Below, piece after piece: positions 24,332 through 32,699 of a stretch of DNA of 64,000 nucleotides. The translations under genes and the position numbers were made by a program. Below the pieces are notes generated by a model that was given only the letters and a program-made list of their open reading frames with translations, was not told the origin of the DNA and did not search any database. Source of the stretch: Pseudomonas sp. PDM04 (GTDB taxonomy: Bacteria; Pseudomonadota; Gammaproteobacteria; Pseudomonadales; Pseudomonadaceae); assembly GCF_014851765.1 (NCBI RefSeq), contig NZ_JACVAI010000009.1, positions 124,001 through 188,000 on the forward strand, read 5' to 3'. Numbering within the stretch: the first letter of the stretch is position 1; the number at the start of each line of letters is the position of its first letter.

Positions 24332-25225
24332 TCAGTTCAAGGGATGCTGGCGCAGGAAGTCTGCGGCAACGGCTGAAGGGCTTTGGTGATCGACATCCAC
24401 CCGCGCGTTGAGCTGGCGCATGGTTTCGTCGTCGAACAGTTCGGCCAGGGGCTTCAACTGCTCGGCCAGTTGCGGATGGGCATCGAGGAAGGCCTGGCGC
24501 ACCACCGGCGCGGCGGTGTAATCGGGGAAGTAATGCTTGTCGTCTTCGAGCAGTTTGAGTTTGAAGGCGTTCAGGCGGCCGTCGGTGGTGTAGACCAGTC
24601 CGGCGAACACCTGACCGTTGCGCAACGCGGTGTAGACCAGGCCGGCGTCCATCTGGCGGATGTTCTTGCGCGTCAGGTTCATGCCGTACAGATCGACCAT
24701 GCCGGCCAGGCCGTCGGAGCGATTGGCGAACTCGGTGTCCAGGGCCACCAGGTTGTTGGTCGTGGCTTCCTGGCGCAGCACCTTGTTCAGATCGCTGATG
24801 CTGTTGATCTGCGGGTACTCGTCGGCCACCTTTTTCGGCAGGGCGAGGGCGTAGGTGTTGCTGAATTTCGACGGGCTCAGCCAGACCAGACCTTTTTTCG
24901 CGTCGAGTTCTTTCACCCTGGCGTAGGACTGTGCGCTGTCGAGCTTTTCGGTGACATGGTTGTAGGCCACCAACGACACGCCGGTGTATTCCCAGAGCAT
25001 GTCCAACTGACCGCTTTCGTGGGCACTGCGCGCCAGGTTACTGCCCAGGCCACCGGTGACTTGCACGTCGTAGCCCTTGGTGCGCAGGTATTGCGATGTG
25101 ATTTCCGCCAGCAGGGTTTGTTCGGTGAACACCCGGGCGCCGATGCGCAGCAGCGGTTTTTCGGCGGCTTGGGCAAAGCCAGCGAGCAGCAGGAGGCCGC
25201 CTAGAATCAAGCTTGGTATTTTCAT
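24332..25225 (-). CDS. opuCC: Osmoprotectant ABC transporter substrate-binding protein (OpuCC-like)
   Basis: Periplasmic binding protein of 297 residues. The signal peptide (about 1-20, ending GFAQAAE) has no lipobox cysteine, so it is soluble. The body matches the OpuAC family of quaternary-amine binders, with IGARVFTEQTLLAEI at the start of the mature protein. The ligand could be glycine betaine, choline or carnitine; I cannot choose among them. It lies between the two permease genes, the order I recall for Pseudomonas opuC. Confidence 0.87.
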   Translation of the reverse strand: MKIPSLILGGLLLLAGFAQAAEKPLLRIGARVFTEQTLLAEITSQYLRTKGYDVQVTGGLGSNLARSAHESGQLDMLWEYTGVSLVAYNHVTEKLDSAQSYARVKELDAKKGLVWLSPSKFSNTYALALPKKVADEYPQINSISDLNKVLRQEATTNNLVALDTEFANRSDGLAGMVDLYGMNLTRKNIRQMDAGLVYTALRNGQVFAGLVYTTDGRLNAFKLKLLEDDKHYFPDYTAAPVVRQAFLDAHPQLAEQLKPLAELFDDETMRQLNARVDVDHQSPSAVAADFLRQHPLN

Positions 25226-25245
25226 GAATATTCCTTTGCCGAGGC

Positions 25246-25962
25246 TTAAGACGGGCGCAGGCCGCGTTCGAGCCAGAGTCGGCTGGCGAATGTCACCAGG
25301 CCGTCGAGCAGCAGGGCCAGCAGGGCGGTGCAGGCGGCGCCGAGCAGCAGTTGCGGCTGATTGTTCAGGGCGATGCCGGGGAAGATCAGACTACCCAGGC
25401 TGTTGGCGCCGATCAGGAATGCCAGGGGGGCTGTCCCGACGTTGATCGCCAGGGCCACTCGCACGCCGCCGATGATGATCGGCACCGCGTTCGGCAGTTC
25501 GACTTTCCACAGGACCTGGCGCGGGGTCATGCCGATGCCGACGGCGGCTTCCTTGAGCGAGCCCTGGACGTTTTTCAAGCCTTCGTAGGTGTTGCGCACG
25601 ATGGGCAGCAGCGAGGCGAGGAACAGGGCGAAGATCGCAGGACCGCTGCCGATGCCCAGAATGCCCAGGGCGATGGCGAGTACGGCCAGAGGCGGCACGG
25701 TGTTGCCGATGTTGAAGATTTGCATGAAGCGCTCGGCACGGTCGGTCATCGACGGACGGCTGAGAAAGATCCCGGCGGGGATGCCCACAACGAGGGCGGC
25801 CAGCATGGAGGCCAGGACCAGAATCAAATGCGCTTGCAGGTAAAACAATAAATCGTCGCGGTACTGTTCAATCGTGTTGATGCCAATCCAGTGGACCAGC
25901 AGGGCCAGGAGGGCGACCGCAACCGCACCTCCTGTCAGCCCTTTGCCATAGCGAATAGCCAC
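25246..25962 (-). CDS. opuCD: Osmoprotectant ABC transporter permease (OpuCD-like)
   Basis: Inner-membrane permease of 238 residues and first gene of the operon. It has five to six spans and the EAA-type motif EAAVGIGMTPRQVLWKVELP. I chose GTG 25962 because AAGGAG lies 7 bases before it; the longer open frame to 26013 has no ribosome site and a non-family N-terminus. It is similar in size and motif to the second permease of the operon, and the two probably form a heterodimer. Confidence 0.86.
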   Translation of the reverse strand: MAIRYGKGLTGGAVAVALLALLVHWIGINTIEQYRDDLLFYLQAHLILVLASMLAALVVGIPAGIFLSRPSMTDRAERFMQIFNIGNTVPPLAVLAIALGILGIGSGPAIFALFLASLLPIVRNTYEGLKNVQGSLKEAAVGIGMTPRQVLWKVELPNAVPIIIGGVRVALAINVGTAPLAFLIGANSLGSLIFPGIALNNQPQLLLGAACTALLALLLDGLVTFASRLWLERGLRPS

Positions 25963-26070
25963 AGGCGGACTCCTTTTCTTGGTCGGCGAACGCAGTCCCG
26001 TCTGGCAGGCCATTGCTGGCTGCCGGGCAGGCGTTCGCGAGAAGCGGCTGATGGCCGAGCGCTTTCCACT

Positions 26071-26166
26071 GCAGGAGCGAGTTTGCTCGCGATAGGCGTC
26101 CAGGCAACGGGTACTTTCAGAAGCACGCGTTATCGTTGACGACCATCGCGAGCAAGCTCGCTCCTA
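26071..26166. repeat. REPIN: inverted REP pair
   Basis: GCAGGAGCGAGTTTGCTCGC at 26071 and, inverted, ATCGCGAGCAAGCTCGCTCC at 26144. The central dinucleotides and outer ends differ slightly (GCAGG versus CCTAC), so this is a somewhat diverged pair. Confidence 0.85.
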
Positions 26167-26235
26167 CTGGGGACGGCGTACGGCCACATCGAGCCATGAG
26201 CACAGCCTCGTCAGGCTAACTTGCTGATTTTTCAG

Positions 26236-26277
26236 CCCCTGATACGAGTGTCGTAACAGGGGAGTGGACGCCTCCAC
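26236..26277. other. Two tandem stem-loops upstream of prfC
   Basis: CCCCTGATACGA and TCGTAACAGGGG (26236-26262) form a 12-bp stem with one A-A mismatch and a 3-base loop. GTGGA and TCCAC (26264-26277) form a short second stem followed by CTTTT. They may belong to an RNA or act as a terminator; no gene ends next to them. Confidence 0.45.
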
Positions 26278-26433
26278 CTTTTAAAAGGTTCCATAGCTGG
26301 CAGCATTTAGCCACCCCTTATCCTGCCTCACGTCCCTTTCAAGACCGCAAAGTGGCCGGCGGGCGGTGGTTCGGGACGGTCGGTTTGCGCTATACTCGCC
26401 GCCCTTTTTTGAATCACCGCCAGGCGATTTCCC

Positions 26434-28017
26434 ATGACCAGACAGGCCGCCGAAGTCGCGAAACGCCGCACTTTTGCCATTATTTCCCACCCCGATGCCG
26501 GTAAAACCACCATCACCGAGAAGCTCTTGCTGATGGGCAAGGCGATTGCGATTGCCGGTACGGTGAAATCCCGCAAATCCGACCGCCATGCCACTTCCGA
26601 CTGGATGGAAATGGAAAAGCAGCGGGGCATCTCGATTACCACGTCGGTCATGCAGTTCCCGTATCGCGAGCACATGATCAACCTGCTCGACACCCCGGGT
26701 CACGAAGACTTCTCCGAAGATACCTATCGCACCCTGACGGCGGTGGACTCGGCGTTGATGGTGCTCGACGGCGGTAAGGGTGTAGAGCCACGGACCATCG
26801 CGCTGATGGACGTCTGCCGACTGCGCGACACGCCGATTGTCAGCTTCATCAACAAACTCGACCGTGACATCCGCGACCCGATCGAACTGCTCGACGAGAT
26901 CGAAGCCGTCCTCAAGATCAAGGCTGCGCCGATCACCTGGCCGATCGGTTGCTACCGTGATTTCAAAGGCGTTTACCACCTCGCCGGCGACTACATCATT
27001 GTCTACACCCCTGGCCATGGTCATGAACGCACCGAGACCCGGATCATCGAGAAACTCGACTCCGACGAGGCGCGCGCGCACTTGGGGGACGAGTACGAGC
27101 GCTTCCTCGAGCAGCTCGAACTGGTCCAGGGTGCCTGCCACGAATTCAACCAGCAGGAGTTCATCGACGGTCAGATGACCCCGGTGTTCTTCGGCACCGC
27201 GCTGGGCAACTTCGGCGTCGATCACGTCCTCGACGCCGTGGTGGACTGGGCGCCGCGCCCGCTGGCGCGTGTGGCCAACGAGCGCACCGTGGAGCCGGTG
27301 GAGGAGAAGTTCTCGGGCTTCATCTTCAAGATCCAGGCGAACATGGACCCCAAGCACCGCGACCGTATCGCCTTCATGCGCATCTGTTCCGGCAAATACG
27401 AAAAAGGCATGAAGATGCGCCACGTGCGCACTGGCAAGGACGTGCGCATCGGCGACGCCCTGACCTTCTTCTCTTCCGAACGTGAGCAACTGGAAGAGGC
27501 GTATGCCGGCGACATCATCGGCCTGCACAACCACGGCACGATCCAGATCGGCGACACCTTCAGCGAAGGCGAAACCCTGGGTTTCACAGGCATCCCGCAC
27601 TTTGCCCCGGAACTGTTCCGCCGCGTGCGCCTGCGTGACCCGCTGAAATCCAAGCAATTGCGCCAGGGCTTGCAGCAACTGGCCGAAGAAGGCGCGACCC
27701 AGGTGTTCTTCCCGGAGCGCAGCAACGACATCATCCTGGGTGCCGTGGGTGTGCTGCAGTTCGACGTGGTCGCCAGCCGCCTGAAAGAGGAATACAAGGT
27801 GGAATGCTCCTACGAGCCGATCACCGTGTACTCCGCGCGCTGGATCGAATGCGCCGACAAGAAGAAACTCGAGGAATTCTCCAACAAGGCCGTGGAAAAC
27901 CTGGCACTCGACGGCGGCGGTCACCTGACCTACCTCGCCCCGACCCGGGTCAACCTGGCCCTGATGGAAGAGCGCTGGCCAGACGTGAAATTCCGCGCAA
28001 CGCGCGAGCATCACTAA
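26434..28017 (+). CDS. prfC: Peptide chain release factor 3
   Basis: GTPase RF3 of 527 residues that recycles RF1 and RF2 from the ribosome after termination. The G1 motif HPDAGKTTITEKL is near residue 20, with switch and G3 LDTPGHEDFSEDTYR and G4 NKLDRD. Domain II and the RF3 C-terminal domain follow, to full length. A CAGG ribosome site precedes the ATG, and TATACT about 40 bases upstream is a plausible -10. It is monocistronic, with a strong terminator. Confidence 0.97.
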   Translation: MTRQAAEVAKRRTFAIISHPDAGKTTITEKLLLMGKAIAIAGTVKSRKSDRHATSDWMEMEKQRGISITTSVMQFPYREHMINLLDTPGHEDFSEDTYRTLTAVDSALMVLDGGKGVEPRTIALMDVCRLRDTPIVSFINKLDRDIRDPIELLDEIEAVLKIKAAPITWPIGCYRDFKGVYHLAGDYIIVYTPGHGHERTETRIIEKLDSDEARAHLGDEYERFLEQLELVQGACHEFNQQEFIDGQMTPVFFGTALGNFGVDHVLDAVVDWAPRPLARVANERTVEPVEEKFSGFIFKIQANMDPKHRDRIAFMRICSGKYEKGMKMRHVRTGKDVRIGDALTFFSSEREQLEEAYAGDIIGLHNHGTIQIGDTFSEGETLGFTGIPHFAPELFRRVRLRDPLKSKQLRQGLQQLAEEGATQVFFPERSNDIILGAVGVLQFDVVASRLKEEYKVECSYEPITVYSARWIECADKKKLEEFSNKAVENLALDGGGHLTYLAPTRVNLALMEERWPDVKFRATREHH

Positions 28018-28040
28018 ACGCTGAGCTGAAACACCCAAAA

Positions 28041-28069
28041 CCCCGGTCGCCAAAGCGCCGGGGTTTTTT
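28041..28069 (+). terminator. prfC terminator
   Basis: CCCCGGTCGC and GCGCCGGGG form a GC-rich stem with a short loop, followed by TTTTTT, 24 bases after the prfC stop. Confidence 0.88.
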
Positions 28070-28087
28070 ATTGTTATCACGGTCCCT

Positions 28088-28185
28088 GTAGGAGCGAGCT
28101 TGCTCGCGATGGTCTGAAGTGCGCCGCTGGATGTCAGGCTGCCAGCGTCATCGTTAACGTCCATCGCTAGCAAGCTAGCTCCTAC
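28088..28185. repeat. REPIN with a stem-preserving double change
   Basis: GTAGGAGCGAGCTTGCTCGC at 28088 and its inverse at 28161-28185. In the right arm the usual GCGAGC..GCTCGC reads GCTAGC..GCTAGC, two changes that keep the hairpin paired. In the rest of the 28018-28342 gap, past this pair, I see only the small-gene leader. Confidence 0.85.
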
Positions 28186-28342
28186 AGGGCGGTGGAACGA
28201 TTGGAATAAGGGTAATTCACAACCGGTCTTTCGATTGCTTGCATTTTCTGGATGCAGTGGCGTCCTATCTGGAGAGCGGAGTTGATCGGCACTGATGGGT
28301 TTCAGCGCCGGATGGCATTCGTTGATCAGGAGGGAATCGGCT

Positions 28343-28597
28343 ATGAACAGGTTGTTTCGCATTCTATTGCTGTTGAAGGTGTTGGTGATGCTGTCCTTCG
28401 GGACGTCGATGGCCTGGGCCGAGTGCGAGGACCATGACACGCAGGCGTCGAGCGGGCAGGTGGGGCATGCGGGGTTGATGGTCGCCAAGTCCGAGTCGGA
28501 GCCGGGTGATCAGGGACAGGGTGGCAGTTCGGGGGACGATGATTCGATGGACGATCCGGGTGCTGATGACGCGGATGAGGATGATAGTCAGACGTAA
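28343..28597 (+). CDS. Small secreted protein with Asp-rich tail
   Basis: Unrecognised 84-residue protein. Residues 1-26 form a good signal peptide (MNRLFRILLLLKVLVMLSFG, then TSMAWAE), so it is probably periplasmic. The mature part is short and hydrophilic, with one cysteine (AECEDHD), and its last 23 residues contain 10 Asp and 1 Glu, a possible cation-binding or disordered tail. I chose this ATG because AGGAGGG stands 8 bases upstream, one of the strongest ribosome sites in the window; the longer frame from 28295 lacks one. A REPIN follows. Confidence 0.7.
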   Translation: MNRLFRILLLLKVLVMLSFGTSMAWAECEDHDTQASSGQVGHAGLMVAKSESEPGDQGQGGSSGDDDSMDDPGADDADEDDSQT

Positions 28598-28620
28598 ACT
28601 GCGGGAATCGACGCAACCTT

Positions 28621-28708
28621 GTGGGAGCGAGCCTGCTCGCGATGGAGGTCTATCGGGCAACGATGATGTTGACTGATTTGACGCCATCGCGAGCAGGCTC
28701 GCTCCCAC
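28621..28708. repeat. REPIN: inverted REP pair
   Basis: GTGGGAGCGAGCCTGCTCGC from 28621 (to GATGG 28645) and its exact inverse at 28684-28708, 25-base arms with a 38-base spacer. It lies between the small secreted-protein gene and the 3' end of dppF. Confidence 0.88.
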
Positions 28709-28717
28709 AGGTCTTTT

Positions 28718-29698
28718 TTACGCGGCGCCGTCCAGGAACTGCTCCGCGTAGTGGCAAGCCACCTGACGGCTGTCCAGTGGACGCAGCAGCGGCTCTTCAG
28801 TGCTGCAGCGCTCGGTCGCGTAAGGGCAGCGCTTGTGGAAGGCGCAGCCCGGCGGCGGGTTCAGCGGGTTGGGCAGCTCGCCGACGATCTTGATTTTCGG
28901 CTTGGCCGGATCCGGGTGGATGGTCGGTGTCGCCGACAGCAGTGCCTGGGTGTAGGGGTGCAGCGGACGGGCATAGATGTCGTGCTTCGGACCGATTTCC
29001 ACCGGGCGACCGAGGTACATCACCATCACATCATCGGCCACGTGTTGCACCACGGCCAGGTTGTGCGAGATGAACACGTAGCCGGTGTTGAATTCCTGCT
29101 GCATGTCCATGAACAGGTTCAGCACCTGTGCCTGGATCGATACGTCCAGCGCCGAGGTCGGTTCGTCCGCCACCAGCACCTTGGGCTGCAGCATCATCGC
29201 ACGGGCCAGGGCGATCCGCTGGCGCTGACCGCCGGAGAACATGTGCGGATAACGCTGGTAGTGCTCGGGACGCAAGCCAACCTGCTTCATCATCGCCTGG
29301 ACTTTCTCGCGACGTTCGGCGGCGCTCAGGCTGGTGTTGATCAGCAGTGGCTCGGCCAGTTGATCACCGATCTTCTGGCGTGGGTTGAGCGAGGCGTACG
29401 GGCTCTGAAACACCATCTGCACGTCTTTGCGCAATTGCTTGCGCTGGGCCTTGTCGGCACCGGCCACTTCCTGACCGGCGATTTTCAGGGACCCCGAGGA
29501 CGGCTCTTCGATCAGCGTCAGGGCGCGGGCCAGGGTGGATTTGCCGCAACCGGATTCACCGACGACGGCCAGGGTCTTGCCGGCTTCCAGTTCGAACGAT
29601 ACGCCGTTCAGGGCGCGCACGGTGGCGTGGCCCTTGAACAGGCCACGGGACACTTCGTAGTGACGGGTGAGGTCGCGGGCGGTAAGTACGACGGCCAT
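28718..29698 (-). CDS. dppF: Dipeptide ABC transporter ATPase DppF
   Basis: Second ATPase of the peptide importer, 326 residues. Walker A GESGCGKST is near residue 47, the signature is FSGGQRQRIALARAM, Walker B is VLVADEPTSALDV, and the oligopeptide-family C-terminal segment with CAFHKRCPY is present. It forms a heterodimer with DppD under the DppB and DppC permeases. Its ATG overlaps the dppD stop by one base (TAATG). It is the last gene of the operon. Confidence 0.94.
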   Translation of the reverse strand: MAVVLTARDLTRHYEVSRGLFKGHATVRALNGVSFELEAGKTLAVVGESGCGKSTLARALTLIEEPSSGSLKIAGQEVAGADKAQRKQLRKDVQMVFQSPYASLNPRQKIGDQLAEPLLINTSLSAAERREKVQAMMKQVGLRPEHYQRYPHMFSGGQRQRIALARAMMLQPKVLVADEPTSALDVSIQAQVLNLFMDMQQEFNTGYVFISHNLAVVQHVADDVMVMYLGRPVEIGPKHDIYARPLHPYTQALLSATPTIHPDPAKPKIKIVGELPNPLNPPPGCAFHKRCPYATERCSTEEPLLRPLDSRQVACHYAEQFLDGAA

Positions 29699-30666
29699 TA
29701 CGCCACCTCCTGGTTCAGCGGGTAGAAGCAGCGGGCGAGGCTGTGGCTTTTCGGATCAAGGCCTGGACGTTGCGCACGGCAGTTGTCCTGCACGTACGGG
29801 CAGCGCGGCGACAGCAGGCAGCCCTGCGGACGGTCGTAACGACCGGGAACGATGCCCGGCAGCGTCGACAGGCGTGACGCCCCGAGGCTGTGCTCCGGAA
29901 TCGCCTTGAGCAGTGCTTCGCTGTACGGGTGCGCAGGAATGTCGAACAGTTGCGGCACCTGGCCGACTTCAACGGCCTGGCCGGCGTACATCACGCACAC
30001 GCGCTGGGCGGTTTCGGCCACGACCGCGAGGTCGTGGGTGATCAGCACCAGGCCCATGTTCTGCTCTTTCTGCAACGCCAGCAGCAGCTCCATGATCTGC
30101 GCCTGAATCGTGACGTCGAGGGCGGTGGTCGGTTCGTCGGCGATCAGCAGTTTCGGTTCGCCGGCAATCGCCATGGCGATTGCGACACGCTGGCTCATGC
30201 CGCCGGACAACTGGTGCGGGTAGGCGTCCATACGGCTGGCGGCGCCCGGGATTTCAACCTTTTCCAGCAGTTCGATGGCACGCTTGCGCGCCGCCTTGCC
30301 GGACATTTTCAGGTGCAGGCGCAGGACTTCTTCGATCTGGAAACCGACGGTGTAGCTCGGGTTCAGTGCGGTCATCGGGTCCTGGAACACCATCGCCAGG
30401 TCCTTGCCGACGATCTGCCGGCGCTGGCGGTTGCTGAGCTTGAGCATGTTCTGGCCGTCGAAACTCAGGGAATCGGCGGTGACGATCCCCGGGTGCTCGA
30501 TCAGACCCATCAGCGCCATCATAGTTACGGACTTGCCGGAGCCGGACTCGCCAACGATGGCCAGGACTTCGCCCTTGTCCACCTTGAGGTCGAGGCCGTC
30601 GACCACGGGTGTGGCGTTCTTGTCGCCGAAGCGGACGTTGAGATTCTTGATTTCTAGCAGTGACAT
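29698..30666 (-). CDS. dppD: Dipeptide ABC transporter ATPase DppD
   Basis: First ATPase of the peptide importer, 322 residues. Walker A is GESGSGKSVTMMAL, the signature LSGGMSQRVAIAMA and Walker B LLIADEPTTALDV; the C-terminal cysteine-bearing segment (CLLSPRCPYVQDNC) may hold an iron-sulfur cluster, as reported in related DppD proteins. I chose ATG 30666, preceded by GAGGAG, over a frame 15 residues longer. dppC ends 10 bases upstream. Confidence 0.94.
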   Translation of the reverse strand: MSLLEIKNLNVRFGDKNATPVVDGLDLKVDKGEVLAIVGESGSGKSVTMMALMGLIEHPGIVTADSLSFDGQNMLKLSNRQRRQIVGKDLAMVFQDPMTALNPSYTVGFQIEEVLRLHLKMSGKAARKRAIELLEKVEIPGAASRMDAYPHQLSGGMSQRVAIAMAIAGEPKLLIADEPTTALDVTIQAQIMELLLALQKEQNMGLVLITHDLAVVAETAQRVCVMYAGQAVEVGQVPQLFDIPAHPYSEALLKAIPEHSLGASRLSTLPGIVPGRYDRPQGCLLSPRCPYVQDNCRAQRPGLDPKSHSLARCFYPLNQEVA

Positions 30667-30676
30667 GGGAATCTCC

Positions 30677-31603
30677 TCAGGCGGCGTTCTTGAGTTTCGG
30701 GTCCAGCGCATCGCGCAGGCCGTCGCCCATCAAGTTGATTGCCAGCACGCTGAGCAAAATGGTCAAGCCCGGCAGGCTCACCACCCACCAGGCGCGTTCG
30801 ATGTAGTCGCGGGCCGAAGCCAGCATGGTGCCCCACTCCGGGGTTGGCGGCTGTACGCCAAGGCCGAGGAAGCCCAGGGCGGCGGCATCGAGAATCGCCG
30901 AGGAGAAACTCAGGGTGGCCTGAACGATCAGCGGCGCCATGCAGTTGGGCAGCACGGTGATGAACATCAGGCGTGGCAGGCCGGCACCGGCCAGGCGTGC
31001 AGCCGTCACGTAGTCGCGGTTCAGCTCGCCCATGACAGCGGCGCGGGTCAGGCGAACGTAGGACGGCAGCGACACCACGGCGATGGCGATCACGGTGTTG
31101 ATCAGGCCTGGGCCGAGGATGGCGACGATCGCCACCGCCAGCAGCAGCGACGGCAGGGCCAGCATGATGTCCATCAGGCGCATGATGGTCGGGCCGAGCA
31201 TTTTCGGGAAGAAACCGGCGAACAGACCGAGCAGGATGCCCGGAATCAGCGACATCACCACCGACGACAGACCGATCAGCAACGACAGGCGCGAACCCTG
31301 GATCAGCCGTGACAGCAAGTCGCGTCCCAGTTCGTCGGTGCCGAGCAGGAATTGCATCTGCCCGCCTTCGAGCCAGGCCGGAGGGGTCAGCAGGAAGTCA
31401 CGGTATTGCTCGCTCGGGTTATGCGGGGCCACCCACGGCGCGAAGATCGCGCAGAAGATCACCAACAGCATGAACAGCAGGCCGGCGACAGCGCCTTTGT
31501 TCCGGGCGAACGCTTGCCAGAATTCCTTGTAGGGCGAGGGGTACAGCAGGCTTTGATCCGCCGCGGAGGCAGCGGTGGCTACTGAGGAAGTTGGAGTGCT
31601 CAT
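30677..31603 (-). CDS. dppC: Dipeptide ABC transporter permease DppC
   Basis: Inner-membrane permease of 308 residues: an N-terminal cytoplasmic extension, TM1 near residue 38 (GAVAGLLFMLLVIFCAIF), the OppC-type N-terminal loop, and a C-terminal membrane domain with the EAA-like motif AARLAGAGLPRLMFITVLP. It pairs with DppB. AGGA lies 9 bases before the ATG. The spacing to dppB is 11 bases. Confidence 0.94.
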   Translation of the reverse strand: MSTPTSSVATAASAADQSLLYPSPYKEFWQAFARNKGAVAGLLFMLLVIFCAIFAPWVAPHNPSEQYRDFLLTPPAWLEGGQMQFLLGTDELGRDLLSRLIQGSRLSLLIGLSSVVMSLIPGILLGLFAGFFPKMLGPTIMRLMDIMLALPSLLLAVAIVAILGPGLINTVIAIAVVSLPSYVRLTRAAVMGELNRDYVTAARLAGAGLPRLMFITVLPNCMAPLIVQATLSFSSAILDAAALGFLGLGVQPPTPEWGTMLASARDYIERAWWVVSLPGLTILLSVLAINLMGDGLRDALDPKLKNAA

Positions 31604-31614
31604 GAATGATGTCC

Positions 31615-32625
31615 TCAGCGCTGATGACGGATGCGTGGGTTGGCAAAGCCGTAGAGGATGTCCACCACGAAGTTGACCAGAATCACCAGGCAGGCGATTA
31701 ACAGGATGCCGTTTTGCACGACCGGATAGTCACGGGCGCCGATGGCTTCGATCAGCCATTTGCCGATGCCCGGCCAGGAAAAGATGGTTTCGGTCAGGAC
31801 CGCACCGGCCAGCAGGGTGCCGACTTGCAGGCCGACCACCGTCAGGACCGGAATCAGCGCGTTGCGCAGGCCGTGCACGAACACCACGCGAGCGGGCGAC
31901 AGGCCTTTGGCGCGGGCGGTACGGATGTAGTCCTCGCGCAGCACTTCGAGCATCGACGAACGGGTCATCCGCGCGATCACCGCCAGCGGGATGGTGCCGA
32001 GCACGATGGCTGGCAGGATCAGGTGATGCAGGGCGTCGGCAAACGCACCGGGCTCATCGGCCAGCAGCGTGTCGATGAGCATGAAGCCGGTGCGCGGCTC
32101 GATGTCGTACAACAGGTCGATCCGTCCGGAAACCGGGGTCCAGCCCAGGGACACCGAGAAGAACATGATCAGGATCAGGCCCCACCAGAAGATCGGCATC
32201 GAGTACCCCGTCAGGGAGATGCCCATCACCCCGTGGTCGAACAGCGATCCTCGCTTGAGTGCCGCGATGACCCCGGCCAGCAGGCCCAGGATGCCGGCGA
32301 ACAACAGCGCGGCCATGGACAGCTCCAGGGTCGCGGGGAAGAGGGAGGTGAACTCGGTCCATACGCTTTCACGGGTACGCAGGGATTCTCCCAGGTCGCC
32401 GTGGGCCAGTTTACCGATGTAGTCCAGGTACTGGGCGTAGAGCGGTTTGTTCAGACCTAGGCGTTCCATTGCCTGAGCGTGCATTTCGGGGTCGACCCGA
32501 CGTTCTCCCATCATGACTTCCACCGGATCGCCAGGGATCATGCGTATCAACGCGAAAGTCAGCAACGTGATGCCGAAGAACGTGGGGATCAGTAACCCCA
32601 GTCGGCGGGCAATAAAACTAAACAT
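31615..32625 (-). CDS. dppB: Dipeptide ABC transporter permease DppB
   Basis: Inner-membrane permease of 336 residues, beginning MFSFIARRLGLLIPTFFGIT, which is characteristic of the family. It has six spans, a large periplasmic loop after TM1, and the loop motif TARAKGLSPARVVFVHGLRN near residues 230-250. It is the first membrane gene after the binding-protein gene at 32700-34295, from which a stable hairpin separates it. Confidence 0.94.
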   Translation of the reverse strand: MFSFIARRLGLLIPTFFGITLLTFALIRMIPGDPVEVMMGERRVDPEMHAQAMERLGLNKPLYAQYLDYIGKLAHGDLGESLRTRESVWTEFTSLFPATLELSMAALLFAGILGLLAGVIAALKRGSLFDHGVMGISLTGYSMPIFWWGLILIMFFSVSLGWTPVSGRIDLLYDIEPRTGFMLIDTLLADEPGAFADALHHLILPAIVLGTIPLAVIARMTRSSMLEVLREDYIRTARAKGLSPARVVFVHGLRNALIPVLTVVGLQVGTLLAGAVLTETIFSWPGIGKWLIEAIGARDYPVVQNGILLIACLVILVNFVVDILYGFANPRIRHQR

Positions 32626-32661
32626 CGTGTGGTGTACCTCATCAGCCGGTTAGGCGTGCCT

Positions 32662-32685
32662 GGTGTCCCTGGGGTCAGGGACACC
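32662..32685 (-). other. Stem-loop between the binding-protein gene and dppB
   Basis: GGTGTCCCTG and CAGGGACACC form a perfect 10-bp stem with a 4-base loop and no T-run after it on the minus strand. It resembles the 3' stabilising hairpins that let binding-protein mRNA outlast the permease part of an operon. Confidence 0.55.
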
Positions 32686-32699
32686 GGGAGTTTTCTTAT

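Larger units (their letters stand above)
25963..26433. other. Gene-free gap between opuCD and prfC
   Basis: This 471-base divergent gap holds a REPIN (26071-26166), two adjacent stem-loops (26236-26277) and, near 26391, TATACT as a possible -10 for prfC. I see no convincing promoter for the osmoprotectant operon and no credible small gene. Confidence 0.6.

Noticed and set aside
26281..28488. 735-codon minus-strand frame across prfC
   Set aside because: It runs through prfC and into REP DNA, with no coding signature.
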